The notes under the pieces are model-generated. The model made no database searches. It was given only the letters and a program-made list of their open reading frames with translations, and was not told the DNA's origin. The position numbers and the translations under genes are program-made. This document shows, piece by piece, positions 21,405 to 31,600 of a stretch of 64,000 nt of DNA (positions are counted from its first letter, which is position 1; each line of letters opens with the position of its first letter). This DNA is from Henricia sp. BOLD:AAB3569. Lineage: Eukaryota > Echinodermata > Asteroidea > Spinulosida > Echinasteridae. The stretch covers positions 434,001 through 498,000 of the forward strand of contig JBBELK010000368.1 in the NCBI GenBank assembly GCA_037783545.1. Reading direction: 5' to 3'.

Positions 21405-22490
21405 ACTCCCTCAGGTTTCCCCCAAGACCTCTGACACACAGCAGATGCTCTACCAGCTGAGCTATGAGGCACAGTGGTATACTCCCTCAGGTTTCCCCCC
21501 AAGACCTCTGACACACAGCAGATGCTCTTCCAGCTGAGCTATGAGGCACAGTGGTATACTCCCTCAGGTTTTCCCCAAGACCTCTGACACACCGGGCAGA
21601 TGCTCTACCAGCTGAGCTATGAGGCACAGTGGTATACTCCCTTAGGTTTCCCCCCAATACTTCTGACACACCGGGCAGATGCTCTACCAGCTGAGCTATG
21701 AGGCACAGTGATATATTCCCTCGGGTTTTCCTTAAGACCTTCAACACACCAGGCAGATGCTCTACCAGTTAAGCTATGAGGCACAGTGGTATACTCCCTT
21801 AGGTTTCCCCCCCAAGACCTCTGACGCACCAGGCAGATGCTCTACCCCCTGAGCTATGAGGCACAGTGGTATACTCCCTGAGGTTTTCCCCAATACTTCT
21901 GACACACTGGGCAGATGCTCTACCAGCTGAGCTATGAGGCACAGTGGTATACTCCCTTAGGTTTCCCCCCCAATACCTCTGACGCACCAGGCAGATGCTC
22001 TACCCCCTGAGCTATGAGGCACAGTGGTATACTCCCTGAGGTTTTCCCCAATACTTCTGACACACTGGGCAGATGCTCTACCAGCTGAGCTATGAGGCAC
22101 AGTGGTATACTCCCTTAGGTTTCCCCCCCAATACCTCTGACGCACCAGGCAGATGCTCTACCCCCTGAGCTATGAGGCACAGTGGTATGCCCCTCAGGTT
22201 TCCCCCAAGACCTCTGACACACAGCAGATGCTCTACCAGCTGAGCTATGAGGCACAGTGGTATGCCCCTCAGGTTTCCCCCAAGACCTCTGACACACAGC
22301 AGATGCTCTACCAGCTGAGCTATGAGGCACAGTGGTATACTCCCTCAAGTTTTCCCCAATACCTCTGACACACCAGGCAGATGCTCTACCATTTAAGCTA
22401 TGAGGCACAGTGGTATACTCCCTCAGGTTTCCCCCCAAGACCTCTGACATCCCCAGGCAGATGCTCTACCAGCTGAGCTACCGTATTAGG
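21405..22490 (-). repeat. Tandem array of tRNA-like units, about 13-14 copies
   Basis: The unit is about 79 bp. On the minus strand each begins near GCCTCATAGCTCAGCTGGTAG, a good Pol III box A and D-arm. AGCATCTGCC...GTGTCAGAGG follows, able to form an anticodon-like stem (TCTG/CAGA). Where the T-arm and box B (GGTTCGANTCC) should be, the unit has GGTCTTGGGGGAAACCT instead. These are therefore tRNA-like 5' halves in tandem, not functional tRNAs. Subunits differ at a few positions (e.g. AGCTGG versus AGGGGG). Confidence 0.9.
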
Positions 22491-22756
22491 CACAGAAATA
22501 ACTTGCAAATCTCACCGAGTCTTAAAAATATTTGAAACATTCGGTCCGAAAACAGATTGGGGTTATTTTAGAATTCAAAGTTCTTGCTGTTCTCCAGAAA
22601 ATTGTAATTAATTTTTTTCCCCATTATCTCCCACGTAGGTCACTGACTTGAAATCGATCGTACTTTCCCCTAGCTTTTCAATTTGTTGAACTTTCCTATC
22701 ACGGAGAATTATTGCTGCTATTTCCCTAAAGATTTCTTCAAGCAGAAATGTAGTCT

Positions 22757-22790
22757 CCCCCCCCCCCCCCCCCCCCCCCCCCCTCCCCCT
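22757..22790. repeat. Poly-C tract
   Basis: A run of more than 25 C followed by CTCCCCCTCCTC. Other C runs occur at 27542-27597, 35017-35046 and 35283-35318. Confidence 0.95.
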
Positions 22791-23539
22791 CCTCGTACTA
22801 TCTCGCTATGAAATATCTTTTATAATTCATCTTTTTTTCTACTGGTTTTTAATTTTAAAAGCCAAACGCCACTGTTTTGTTCGAGAAAATGGCACTAAAT
22901 GGATTCCTTTTAACACCGGATCATGTTCGTTGTCCATTCAAAATCATTTCTAATTTAGCACATTGTCGCTCAAATCTCGCTTATTTCATCCAACGAAGAT
23001 TCCACTCCATTGCAGTGCATTAGACAAGCAATTCTCATCGGGGAATTTTCGAAAACGAACAATCCACTCAATTACTTAGGAAGTATCCACTCTGAAAGTG
23101 AAATGATCGGACGTAGCTTTCTACAAAATAGCACCTTTATTAAAATGATACGGTGAGGATTGAGTTTCCTTTTTTTTTATCAGGAAAACCTCTTGAGATA
23201 TGGTTTATTGTGAGAGAGACGTTTACATTGCATTTTTTTTATGTGCTGGGGTTTGAGTTGCGAATCTTGTGTTTGTGCAAAATTTGAATTGGCCGTATAG
23301 TTATCGCTAGCCCATAACTAGCGGTCGATTTGACGAGAATGTTTGCATTGCAATAGTCATGTTGTTGGTTTAACCCATTATGCAGTGTTTCCCACCATGT
23401 AGACTTGGGGGAGGGGGATTTAGGATTCGAAAGGAGTTGGAATGAACTCCTTCCCGCCAATAAAGTTTGGATTCGATAGACAAATTTAATAGACAAATGT
23501 ACATGAGCTTAGGAAATCTGCATGCAATGAAATACAACT

Positions 23540-23611
23540 TGGCTCCACCAGGATTCGAACCGCGGACCTTCTGCTTAACCTGCAGATGCCCTACAATTGA
23601 GCTGTGAAGCC
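23540..23611 (-). repeat. tRNA-like pseudogene or SINE head (Asn-like GTT)
   Basis: Read on the minus strand it has a 7-bp acceptor stem GGCTTCA/TGGAGCC with discriminator A, D-arm GCTC/GGGC, and perfect anticodon stem TCTGC/GCAGA with loop AGGTTAA (GTT). Box B GGTTCGAATCC is intact. Position 33 is G instead of T and the T-stem has two mismatches, so it is probably not a working tRNA. No poly-T terminator follows directly. Confidence 0.75.
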
Positions 23612-23698
23612 AACTGGTGACCTTGAATCACGGTAGTGTAGTTGTTCATCACTGATTGGGATTGGCTATGGCGTGAGCTTAGCAAGCCCTGCAGAGGG

Positions 23699-24107
23699 TA
23701 GACTTGAGGTCAAGTCTCTAGACAGTCGTACATGTATTTGGTCCGTCTGACGCCTATAATCCCCACACGCAACAGTCGTTGTTATGAATAGTACCTGTCT
23801 AGAGAAACCTGTATTCGCGCCAATACTAATGCATTCATGGCGCGTAATATATAATCACGCACTGACACGCAGTTGCCATAGAACAAGTCAGAGGAGGAAC
23901 ATGAATATTAATGTCGTCCTGCATTTCGACCAATCGGCTCTCTACATCCAATTCTGGTAGCAAACTCCATAGACCGTGTACAAAACGGAAACCGGTTTCT
24001 CAAGTCTGTAACTAGAGGTCGATTAGACTTGTTTCCAGTCCATTCGCGACTACGCTGCTGCGGTTTACGAACCAACCGGTCTAGTTACAGACTTGACATC
24101 AAGTCTA
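23699..24107. mobile_element. 409-bp element with 9-bp target duplication
   Basis: The ends TAGACTTGAGGTCAAGTCT and AGACTTGACATCAAGTCTA are inverted repeats, each nearly self-palindromic. TGCAGAGGG is duplicated exactly on both sides (23690-23698 and 24108-24116). A 9-bp duplication is usual for Mutator-like elements; superfamily not otherwise shown. Confidence 0.88.
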
Positions 24108-24766
24108 TGCAGAGGGATACACCCTTCAATGAGATAACCACTCCTCCCAGAGATCACTTAAGATACGACCCAAACCCCTGCCCTGCTTTTCCTAATTATT
24201 AAATATAAATAGTGATTTGTGTTAAGGGTAATGACCCAGGGTCTGCTGGGGTGAATTAATTCAATACAAATGTGGACCAGTGTCCATAAGTTTCGGAATC
24301 TGTATGCAGTGAAAAACAACTTGATGTGTAAATGGAAAACGTAACTTTTTTTCTTGGCCCAAAATTCCCAATACACGGTAGTCAATCGCACTTGACTAAC
24401 CATGAGTTGCCCAACGCATCGCAGCGAGAAAAAAAAACGCTCTCGGGGACATGTTATCCCGGGCATGTCATACTTTGTAGCTGGTTCATGCATGGCTAAT
24501 CATAAATTCTGCGCAGATGTTTGTGCGAGATCCCAAAATAAATGCAAATTAAAACTACGGTAATCTCGGTGCTTTAGATTCAATTACGACTCCGGGCAAA
24601 AATTCTGCTGATGTTTTGAGAGAATACTGTTCTTATGCAAACAAGTACTTGTAATTTTGCCTTCAAACGCCTGCAGCTGTGTACGGTCTGTTGCTTTTAA
24701 TGTTTAGAGACACTCGTTTGTTAATTTAAACTGCATGTGACGGATATTTGTAACAGAGAAGCCTTG

Positions 24767-25272
24767 TTAAAGGCAGTATACATCATTGGTAATCTCGAAA
24801 ATCAGAAATGTTCACAGATTTACGCCTAACTTACACAATATAAACATGATGACCGTAGAAAACTTCCCATGAAACAGTTTTGTCTGAAGTTCTATAGTCT
24901 TTGAGAAATAAGCAAAACAATTAGTTTTCGTCTCACGAAAATTCAATTCGCCCCAAGTGCCATTTCGCCCCAAACCACTTCGCCCGAGTGCCATTTCGCC
25001 ACAAATCACTTCGTCCAAACACTACATCGCCAAAATGCTACTTCGCCCCAAAACCACTTTGTGCACAGGCCGTGGTTCAGGGCGAAATGGTTAAGGGCGA
25101 AGTGGTTTTAGGGCGAAATAACTGCAAACCCTTTTTTGACTGTTTTCTCAAAAGTTAGACGAAGTACGGAGCTGGTTTTTGCTCAGGTTGGTTTAAATCA
25201 TACATATCTTCAATCACACAGGGGGATAAAACTATTTGTAACGGTTTACCAATCATGTATACTATCTTTAAA
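24767..25272. mobile_element. R1 element, copy C
   Basis: A complete copy of about 506 bp, running from TTAAAGGCAGTATACATCAT to ATCATGTATACTATCTTTAA. The arms carry 4-6 units related to CCACTTCGCCC and GGGCGAAGTGG around a CACAGGCCGTGG centre. Confidence 0.92.
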
Positions 25273-25346
25273 GGTTTAGTGTGTAATTTTCAGAAAAAAA
25301 TTTTTTTTATGAAGTTCAGGAATAAAGGCATTGCAAATCTAATGTA

Positions 25347-25734
25347 GAATGGCCGAGTGGTTTTGGTCATTGACTCGCAATCATGGGTGAAAACTTGGGG
25401 TTGCAGTTTCAAACCTATTGGCACCCCACCCCCCCCGCGCCCCCTCACCCCGGCTGCGGTACCTGTGCCCTTGAGCAAGGCACTCAACCGCACTTGCTCC
25501 ATCCTTCGGAATGGATGTAAAGCCGTTGGTCCAGTGTGTTAGGTAACGGTAACGCACTTTAAAGATCCCAGAGCATTCCTTCGTGAAGAGCTAGGGGATT
25601 CCCCGGTGTCTCTGGCCATTTCTAAATTCTAATTCTTCATGGGTTTCCTCACGCTTGCGAGTGACAGTGCAATGGGCACTTTAGAGGAATCCTTGGTATG
25701 AATACCAGAAAGAAATAATAATAATAATAATAAT
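25347..25734 (+). repeat. tRNA-Leu/Ser-like SINE with (AAT)n tail
   Basis: The head GAATGGCCGAGTGGTTTTGG is a box A and GGTTGCAGTTTCAAACC is in the box B position. CTTGAGCAAGGCACTCAACC follows, a block seen in many metazoan SINEs. The body then contains CAGTGTGTTAGGTAACGG, CCCAGAGCATTCCTTCGTG and an (AAT)n tail. A poly-C/CCGCGC insert lies near 25430. Confidence 0.85.
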
Positions 25735-26050
25735 ATCACTTAATGCCGCAAAGGGTCGACCCGCCGGTATGACTTTGCCAGACGACCACCGAAATTTCGG
25801 CTAAAAGACATCGATTGGACACCAAATTTCTGTTACCCAGAGCTTCCAAAAATGGTTCTACACCTAATAAAAATGCTTCTAGACCTAATAACAATGATTC
25901 TCGATTTTAAAAAGATGGTTTTGGACCTTAAAAAAATGGTTTTTGACTTCCAAAATATTGGGGCTACGCCAAATTGTCGCCCTAACCGACCCCGTCCCCC
26001 TTATATGACTCTCTACACAAAAAGTGTCGCCCCATTGGATAAAATAGAGA
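25735..26050 (-). mobile_element. Element inserted between ATT microsatellites, copy 2
   Basis: Reverse complement of 6801-7097: ATCACTTAATGCCGCAAAGG to CCATTGGATAAAATAGAGA. It directly follows the (AAT)n tail of the 25347-25734 SINE and is followed by a second (AAT)n run. Confidence 0.8.
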
Positions 26051-26254
26051 AATAATAATAATCAAGCAGAAGAAAACGCAAAAGCAATTGCTTGAACACA
26101 TATTCATAACCCTTTGCTTTGGCCGACGGTATTTTCTTAAGCTTTCTTAGCAATTGCTTGGGGTTGTGAACAATATCGCTATTCATCAAGGGGCACGCGT
26201 ATTATGTATCGGCTTTGTATAGACGCATAGGTTTGCTTTAGGTTTTTAGTCAAA

Positions 26255-26400
26255 ATATTATATTTTGTGTATTACAATTGACTGGTGTTCTGCTATTCTT
26301 GCTAAAAACACAAGTAGACATACAATTTTTTCTATTAACCCATTTTTATAAAGCAAACAAATTTTGGATTAAGCAAATGTTTCTGCTGAAATTAAATTTA
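26255..26400. repeat. R18 fragments (rearranged)
   Basis: TACAATTGACTGGTGTTCTG, ACATACAATTTTTTCT and TTATAAAGCAAACAAATTTT match the interior of 33411-33660, but one part is inverted relative to the other. Confidence 0.6.
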
Positions 26401-26863
26401 ACAGCTTAATTAAATTAGCCCTATATGTTAAAGTAGTGCTTTTAAAGTGGTTGGCATTTTAATACGAAGCAGGATACAAATTTATAGGTTTTTTTCCAGA
26501 TAATATATCTTTCTGTATAATCTAAACCAGTGTAATCTTGCTTTGGAAGTCATTTACTAGTTCAAAGAACTATTATACAAGTAATCACCGTAAATTAAAT
26601 AATTAATGCGCAAAAGCTAAATTCATCAAATAAGAATTGCTAATAATAATTGCTAGAATTTTAATTTAAAATTGGTCTTGTGGAACTGTTTCCCCATTGT
26701 CAAGCCTCGTTATTTAATGCAAATAGTTTAACGATAATCCCATGTTTCATATCAACAATAAGTTTGTTTTAATTGTAAGACTAAACCGGCTTTTTGCACG
26801 TTACAAATTTTGTAATTTTTTTTAAGGCAACCTACAGAGCATTTTTTGTGAAAGATACTTCGT

Positions 26864-27526
26864 TTTAAAAGAGCTTGTGCATGTTTTTTTTCTTCAGAAA
26901 ATGGATTTCATTCTAACCTAAAAATCATATAAAATACCCCTCCCAAAAATACTATCCATTGGGAGAAAACAGGAAATCTGTAATCTCTAATTTGGATGTG
27001 GAAGCAAAAAGGTTGGTGTAATCACTGCACTGCTTTATGATACCTGATAAATTTGTTTACAAAACATCATTTTTTGGGACAATATCCTTGAAAAATACAG
27101 ATTGAGAGTGCGAAATTTCAGAATGGTAATGAGAAAAATATGACCAAAGGTATGGTATCAAAATCTCAACACCCATGGGGAAAATGGAGGGCTCAAAAAT
27201 GTTGTTGTTGTTGTTGTATATTTTAGGGCATCTTCGGCAACTAAGGCCCTTTATGCCATCAACTATACGGTTTTAGCTTTAACTATACTATATTATATTA
27301 TCAACTTGAGATGACGAAGAAGGAGTTGCAGTTTTAGAAGTGGGAGGAAAACCCCCAGAGAAATGCCCCAAGGGAAAACCCACGCGGTCAAGTAGGGACT
27401 GCAAACCCAATCCACATACACGCCCCGGATTCGAACCCGGGACGCCAGAGGTGAAAGGGGAGGAAAGAACCCGTACGCCAACCCGACCGCCCTCTCAAAA
27501 ATGTGATCTGGACACGCTCTTTTAAA
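26864..27526 (-). mobile_element. R2 element, copy 3, split by a SINE
   Basis: The minus-orientation R2 starts TTTTAAAAGAGCTTGTGCAT and resumes after the insert with GTGATCTGGACACGCTCTTT. The insert occupies 27202-27493. Confidence 0.9.
27202..27493 (-). repeat. tRNA-derived SINE inserted in R2, 10-bp duplication
   Basis: CTCAAAAATG occurs at 27192-27201 and again at 27494-27503. On the minus strand the head is GGGCGGTCGGGTTGGCGTAC with box B GGGTTCGAATCC, and the 3' end is an AAC repeat (TTGTTGTTG on +). This is a textbook retroposed insertion into an older DNA transposon. Confidence 0.92.
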
Positions 27527-27539
27527 TGTGGAAAATGCC

Positions 27540-27560
27540 ACCTCCCCCCCCCCCTCTCCT

Positions 27561-27591
<31 letters not shown>

Positions 27592-27597
27592 CCTCCC
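27540..27597. repeat. C/T-rich low-complexity tract
   Basis: Runs of C broken by CTCTCCTCC, directly after the R2 end. It makes glycine-rich open frames on the minus strand, which are artefacts. Confidence 0.95.
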
Positions 27598-28079
27598 AAG
27601 TAGAGTAGGCCGATAGCCCCAAGGTGATTGCTCTGGTGTCCGCAACTTTGCTGTCCTCAACCCTTAGCAGTTGGAGGAAAAAAAAATCCCCTTGAACAAC
27701 TTCCCCCCCTACCAATTCCCTTTCAATTACCAGTAATCTGTTATCACGCAATCGTGCACCGACAGAAAAAACCACAGAGATTGAGACAGTTTCTACTTAA
27801 CAAGCGATCATTGACAGTCGCATGTTTGCCAGAACCAAATCTTTTAAAACGTCACCGTAATAAGCGATAGCCTTTTTTCGTTCTCATTTTTCAAGATTAA
27901 CATCACGAAGCTTAGTCGGGGTGGGGGGATATTTGTTGCCCGTTCGTTGCCCCTGTTCCTTGCAGTATTTTTGAGAATACACGTAGTTAATGCAGTTCAT
28001 TATATTGCTGTAACATAGCTGCATTCGCTAGAGTACATGATTGGTAAAAGGCGTTCTTTCCACTCGTGATTCAAAGCCT

Positions 28080-28350
28080 ACGTTGATAAAAATGCCTTTT
28101 ATAAATTTCAGCTACATAGATGCAGTAATACTTCATGTTTTTAATCGAAACACTAAAAAAAAAAAACATACGCGCACGCTTTTTTAGTGTTTCTGAAGAA
28201 AAAAAGGTTGACGCGCAGGGTTAAAATTTACGTGTACACTAACGCTAAATATAGTGGGTTTTTTTTTCCTTACCATTGCTATCAACACTTTTGTTTTAAC
28301 TCGTGAGGTAAAATTTTGGGTAACTGCAAATAATGTATTAGGCTTCAATC
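28080..28350 (-). mobile_element. R5 element, copy 3
   Basis: Minus orientation, with AAATTTCAGCTACATAGATG, a diverged middle, TTACCATTGCTATCAACAC and GTATTAGGCTT. Confidence 0.7.
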
Positions 28351-29808
28351 GTGTAAATTTTAAATTTTACCCCGTGTTCATATTTGGATTTATTGTGGAA
28401 AGCCATTCACTGTGCAAATACTGCACGGTGTAGATAGTCTTGCGTAAAGGAAGAGAAAATAATTTAGAATATTGCTTAATTCTCCAGAATATCGCGAGCA
28501 TATCAAGTTTTGTTATAAAAGCAGCACATGGGAGTTATATTTTTCAAACTATATCCTTTTCTGACAATTTGAAAAATCACGTATAATCTGCATCTAAATA
28601 CGTTCCACTTTGACTCGAGAGAGCGTGAGTGAGGTCACAATAGATTTTTACATACTTCACGGCATATTAGCGTCGGGAAACAAGTGTCCAATCATCAAGT
28701 CATCCATGCAACTGTTAAAATTTTAAATTGTTTAATATGGCGCAGCACATAACTACATTGGTAGTTGCAAATTAATCTTATCTTATCAAAAATAATCGTA
28801 TCAAAATTAATCTTATGAATGTGATTGACAGAATTCATATCTAAAACCTTTATATTTGCACACTGTATAAAAATTAATGCAACATTTACATTTGTTGGCG
28901 CTAGATCAACACTGCACAAATTATGACACAGTTTCTGATATTCAGCGAGAAATATCAAGCCAGACTCATAATAATGTCAGAAACCAGTTTTTGTTTTGGT
29001 AAAATGATGTTGCCTAGCAACCGAGTGCTCATGCCACGGGCTGCGATATTGCCGTCGTTTCCTTTTTTTAAGGTACCAACCGTAACTACGGGCACGACAT
29101 TTTGATAACCATGTCTCATTGATTTCTTTCCGCCGTCAAGGCGGGGGATACATTTTTTTACTTTAGGGAAATTGGCGGTTCAAAAAATTTAATATATGGC
29201 CGATAAAATGCCTGCCTGATGTGAACAATAGGATGGTAGGGCCCTTTGTTGTTGTAAGTAAAGGCATGCTAGCGAACGTCAATTACGGCTTTTGATTGCT
29301 TGTTGCAGTTTGCCGTAAAAATTGATTTGGGTTATTCTTACGGTAGACCTAGTCATTATTATCGTGAAATAGACTGTGCTTTTAGTGTTTTGAAGGTCTT
29401 TAGAGATGTTTGAATAAGTTTCGGGTAGGCTTTCTATAGCACCATGCAGATTGACATCATTCTAAAGGAAAATACCTGAACATTAAAAGAAACTTATCGA
29501 GATATTTTCCTCTTTTTTTTGTATGCATCTTAAAACGTTTATGACTGATGACAACTATTCCTAAATGTCAATTTTACCAATTGGCAACTCAAAATTTAGC
29601 ATGACATGCTTGGGTGCCTCTCTATTTGTGAACTGTCCATGCAATTTAACCTTTCTGCTAAAAAAACACACACAAAAAAATCTTGGTAAGTTTCTTCTGT
29701 TTTCAGTGTATACAAACAATCCTTTTTTAATGTTTTTTTAATATATACATTTTTTTATTATTTTGTTTTTGTATGTATATATTTTTTTTAGTATGGTACT
29801 CATTTCCA
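28351..29808. other. Intron 6, mostly unique sequence
   Basis: No family member recognised. Contains the X-box-like motif at 29009. No open frame over 90 codons, and no convincing exon. Confidence 0.5.
29009..29021. promoter_or_regulatory. X-box-like motif (RFX site candidate)
   Basis: GTTGCCTAGCAAC fits the RFX X-box consensus (GTNRCC, 0-3 bp, RGYAAC). A related GTTGCTAGGCAAT is at 54922-54934. Both lie in non-repeat intron/flank sequence. Chance occurrence is possible. Confidence 0.35.
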
Positions 29809-29809
29809 T

Positions 29810-29935
29810 GTCGGATTCGAACCACCCATTCAGCATTACAAGCTCAGTGGTTCAGTGTATCTACCACCTTGCCCCAAAAGCAGGACATCTTGGGTTTGAA
29901 TCCCATCTCGCAACACTTTATCATTGCATCATTCA
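29810..29935 (+). repeat. tRNA-derived SINE head
   Basis: CAAGCTCAGTGGTTCAGTG (box A) and TTGGGTTTGAATCCCATCT (box B) are spaced as in a tRNA at 29848-29918. A second box B on the minus strand (GTGGTTCGAATCCGACATG) lies just before it, suggesting two adjoining or inverted heads. Confidence 0.7.
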
Positions 29936-30522
29936 CCAAAAACAGGATGGAAATTGTGACATTTTAAATACTCTTTCCAAAAAAGACTCAGTGCCAACAA
30001 ATTAGTTTAAGCCTTATTTTCTTCCTTACTTACAGAGCAAATATTTTTCTTGTACAAAGGAAATGTCCATTTACCAAATAACCTGATATCTTGCTGTCGC
30101 CAGTAGCCAAATTTCTATTTATGTCGCCCAGGGTAGAATCTCGATATTTTCCCCCTGTCCATTGCTCTCGTGACAGTCGAGCAGAAATCAAAGATCACTC
30201 GCAATTCTCTGTCACGTATGGGTTTTATTCCCTCGAGTCAGACTTCGGCCAAAAGCCCGTCCTAAAAATAAATTAGTTTTCATTCCATTAAGCCCGTCTT
30301 AGTAGACGAGAGCATGTGGGGCTAACAAATGCACGCTCCTGATCCCTTTGTCATGACAAGTGAAAACAAGTTTGTGTTTTCTTATTACCTGGGTGCCTCT
30401 AAAACCGCAACGAAAGACAGGCAATCGGGGGACCGTGTTCTGAGATATATTTTGTATTTTTTTTGGTCGCTGCATTGAGGCGTTCGATGTTGCAGTATGT
30501 GTGAAAAATTTGAGGCGTTTTA

Positions 30523-31196
30523 TACCCTTTTCCCACTACAAACTGCTTAACCCGGAGATTTGCCACCCCAGGTTAAGCTTTTCTTACCCTGGGGTTCGTT
30601 AACCCTGAGTTATGTTCCCATTTGTTTCGTTTACCTGGAGTTTTGCAAAACCCGGGGCGAGCTTGCCCGGGTTAGCACAGTGCGGTTTCCCACTAGACGG
30701 GGCACAATTGGGATTGGAGGAATGGAAATCTGCAAACATCTTATTCCGATTTTCGAGTACTCCCATCGAGTTGTTACTGAACTTGTCCATCAACCAGGCA
30801 TGGATGAGGAGCTTTATTTCGTCTTCTTTCCACACCTTTGTCCTCTTCTTTTCGTTATGAATTGAGATATACGGTGCTTGAGAAGTCATGCCTTAATTGG
30901 GAGAGCAAATATGTGCACGTACGTACGTATGTATATGATGTGTGCCAGAGATTGCTTGTGGAACACTTAACCCCGCTTGGTTTCCCACTACAATGCTAAC
31001 CCCGGGGTTTGGCCGTTAACCCCTAGATTGCCATAGTTAACCCTGGTCGCTGGCAGGGTTAACGAACCCCGGGGTAACAGCCACATTTTTTGTCTTAACC
31101 TGGGGCAGAAAAAGAGTGGGAACACTCGCGCTGCCCGGGATATCTCGGGGTTAAGGATTGCCGTTAATCCGGAGATTTTGTAGTGGGAAAGGGGTA
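30523..31196. mobile_element. R9 element, full copy
   Basis: The left end TACCCTTTTCCCACTACAAA and right end TTTGTAGTGGGAAAGGGGTA are inverted repeats. The interior is rich in CCTGGGGTTCGTTAACCC blocks. It is 674 bp with no transposase. Confidence 0.88.
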
Positions 31197-31361
31197 TTGG
31201 ATTCTTGGATAAACTAGCATCAAAGATTGACCCCAAAATGTTTATTTGTGGGGGAAAAAATTCAATGAAGATCTTTTAAAGTTTGTTTTTCTGGCACAGT
31301 AGTTAATTAGGATTTTGGAAAACATGTTTTGTATGAATAGCATCTAATGTACTGACTGTGT

Positions 31362-31600
31362 CCAATGCAGACACAGCGAGTCAGTAAAAGCGCTCTGGAA
31401 GGTGTACATCTGGGCCGTGAAGGTCATACTGCGAAGGGACCATGCGCATGCTCTCCCACGGTCTCGGTAAATTTTCCCGTGTCGAAAAAAGTCCTCATGC
31501 GGACAGCCGTAAAATTTAGCTATTTTTCATTTTACCATCGTCTCGGTAAAACCTGCCGGGAAAAAACAAGTTCATCGGGACACAGCTTTAAAAACTCCCC
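31362..31600 (+). mobile_element. R10 element, copy 1
   Basis: TGTCCAATGCAGACACAGCG...TCCCACGGTCTCGGTAAA...ATCGTCTCGGTAAAACCTGC...GGACACAGCTTTAAAAA is shared, inverted, with 45858-46120. An internal repeat CTCGGTAAA occurs twice. Confidence 0.8.

Noticed and set aside
21487-22450. Minus-strand frames reading HSSAGRASA...LREYTTVP repeatedly
   Set aside because: Translation of the 79-bp tRNA-like tandem unit. Frames shift from unit to unit and stop.
23540-23611. Functional tRNA-Asn
   Set aside because: Cloverleaf mostly present, but G at position 33 and a mismatched T-stem. More likely a SINE head or pseudogene.
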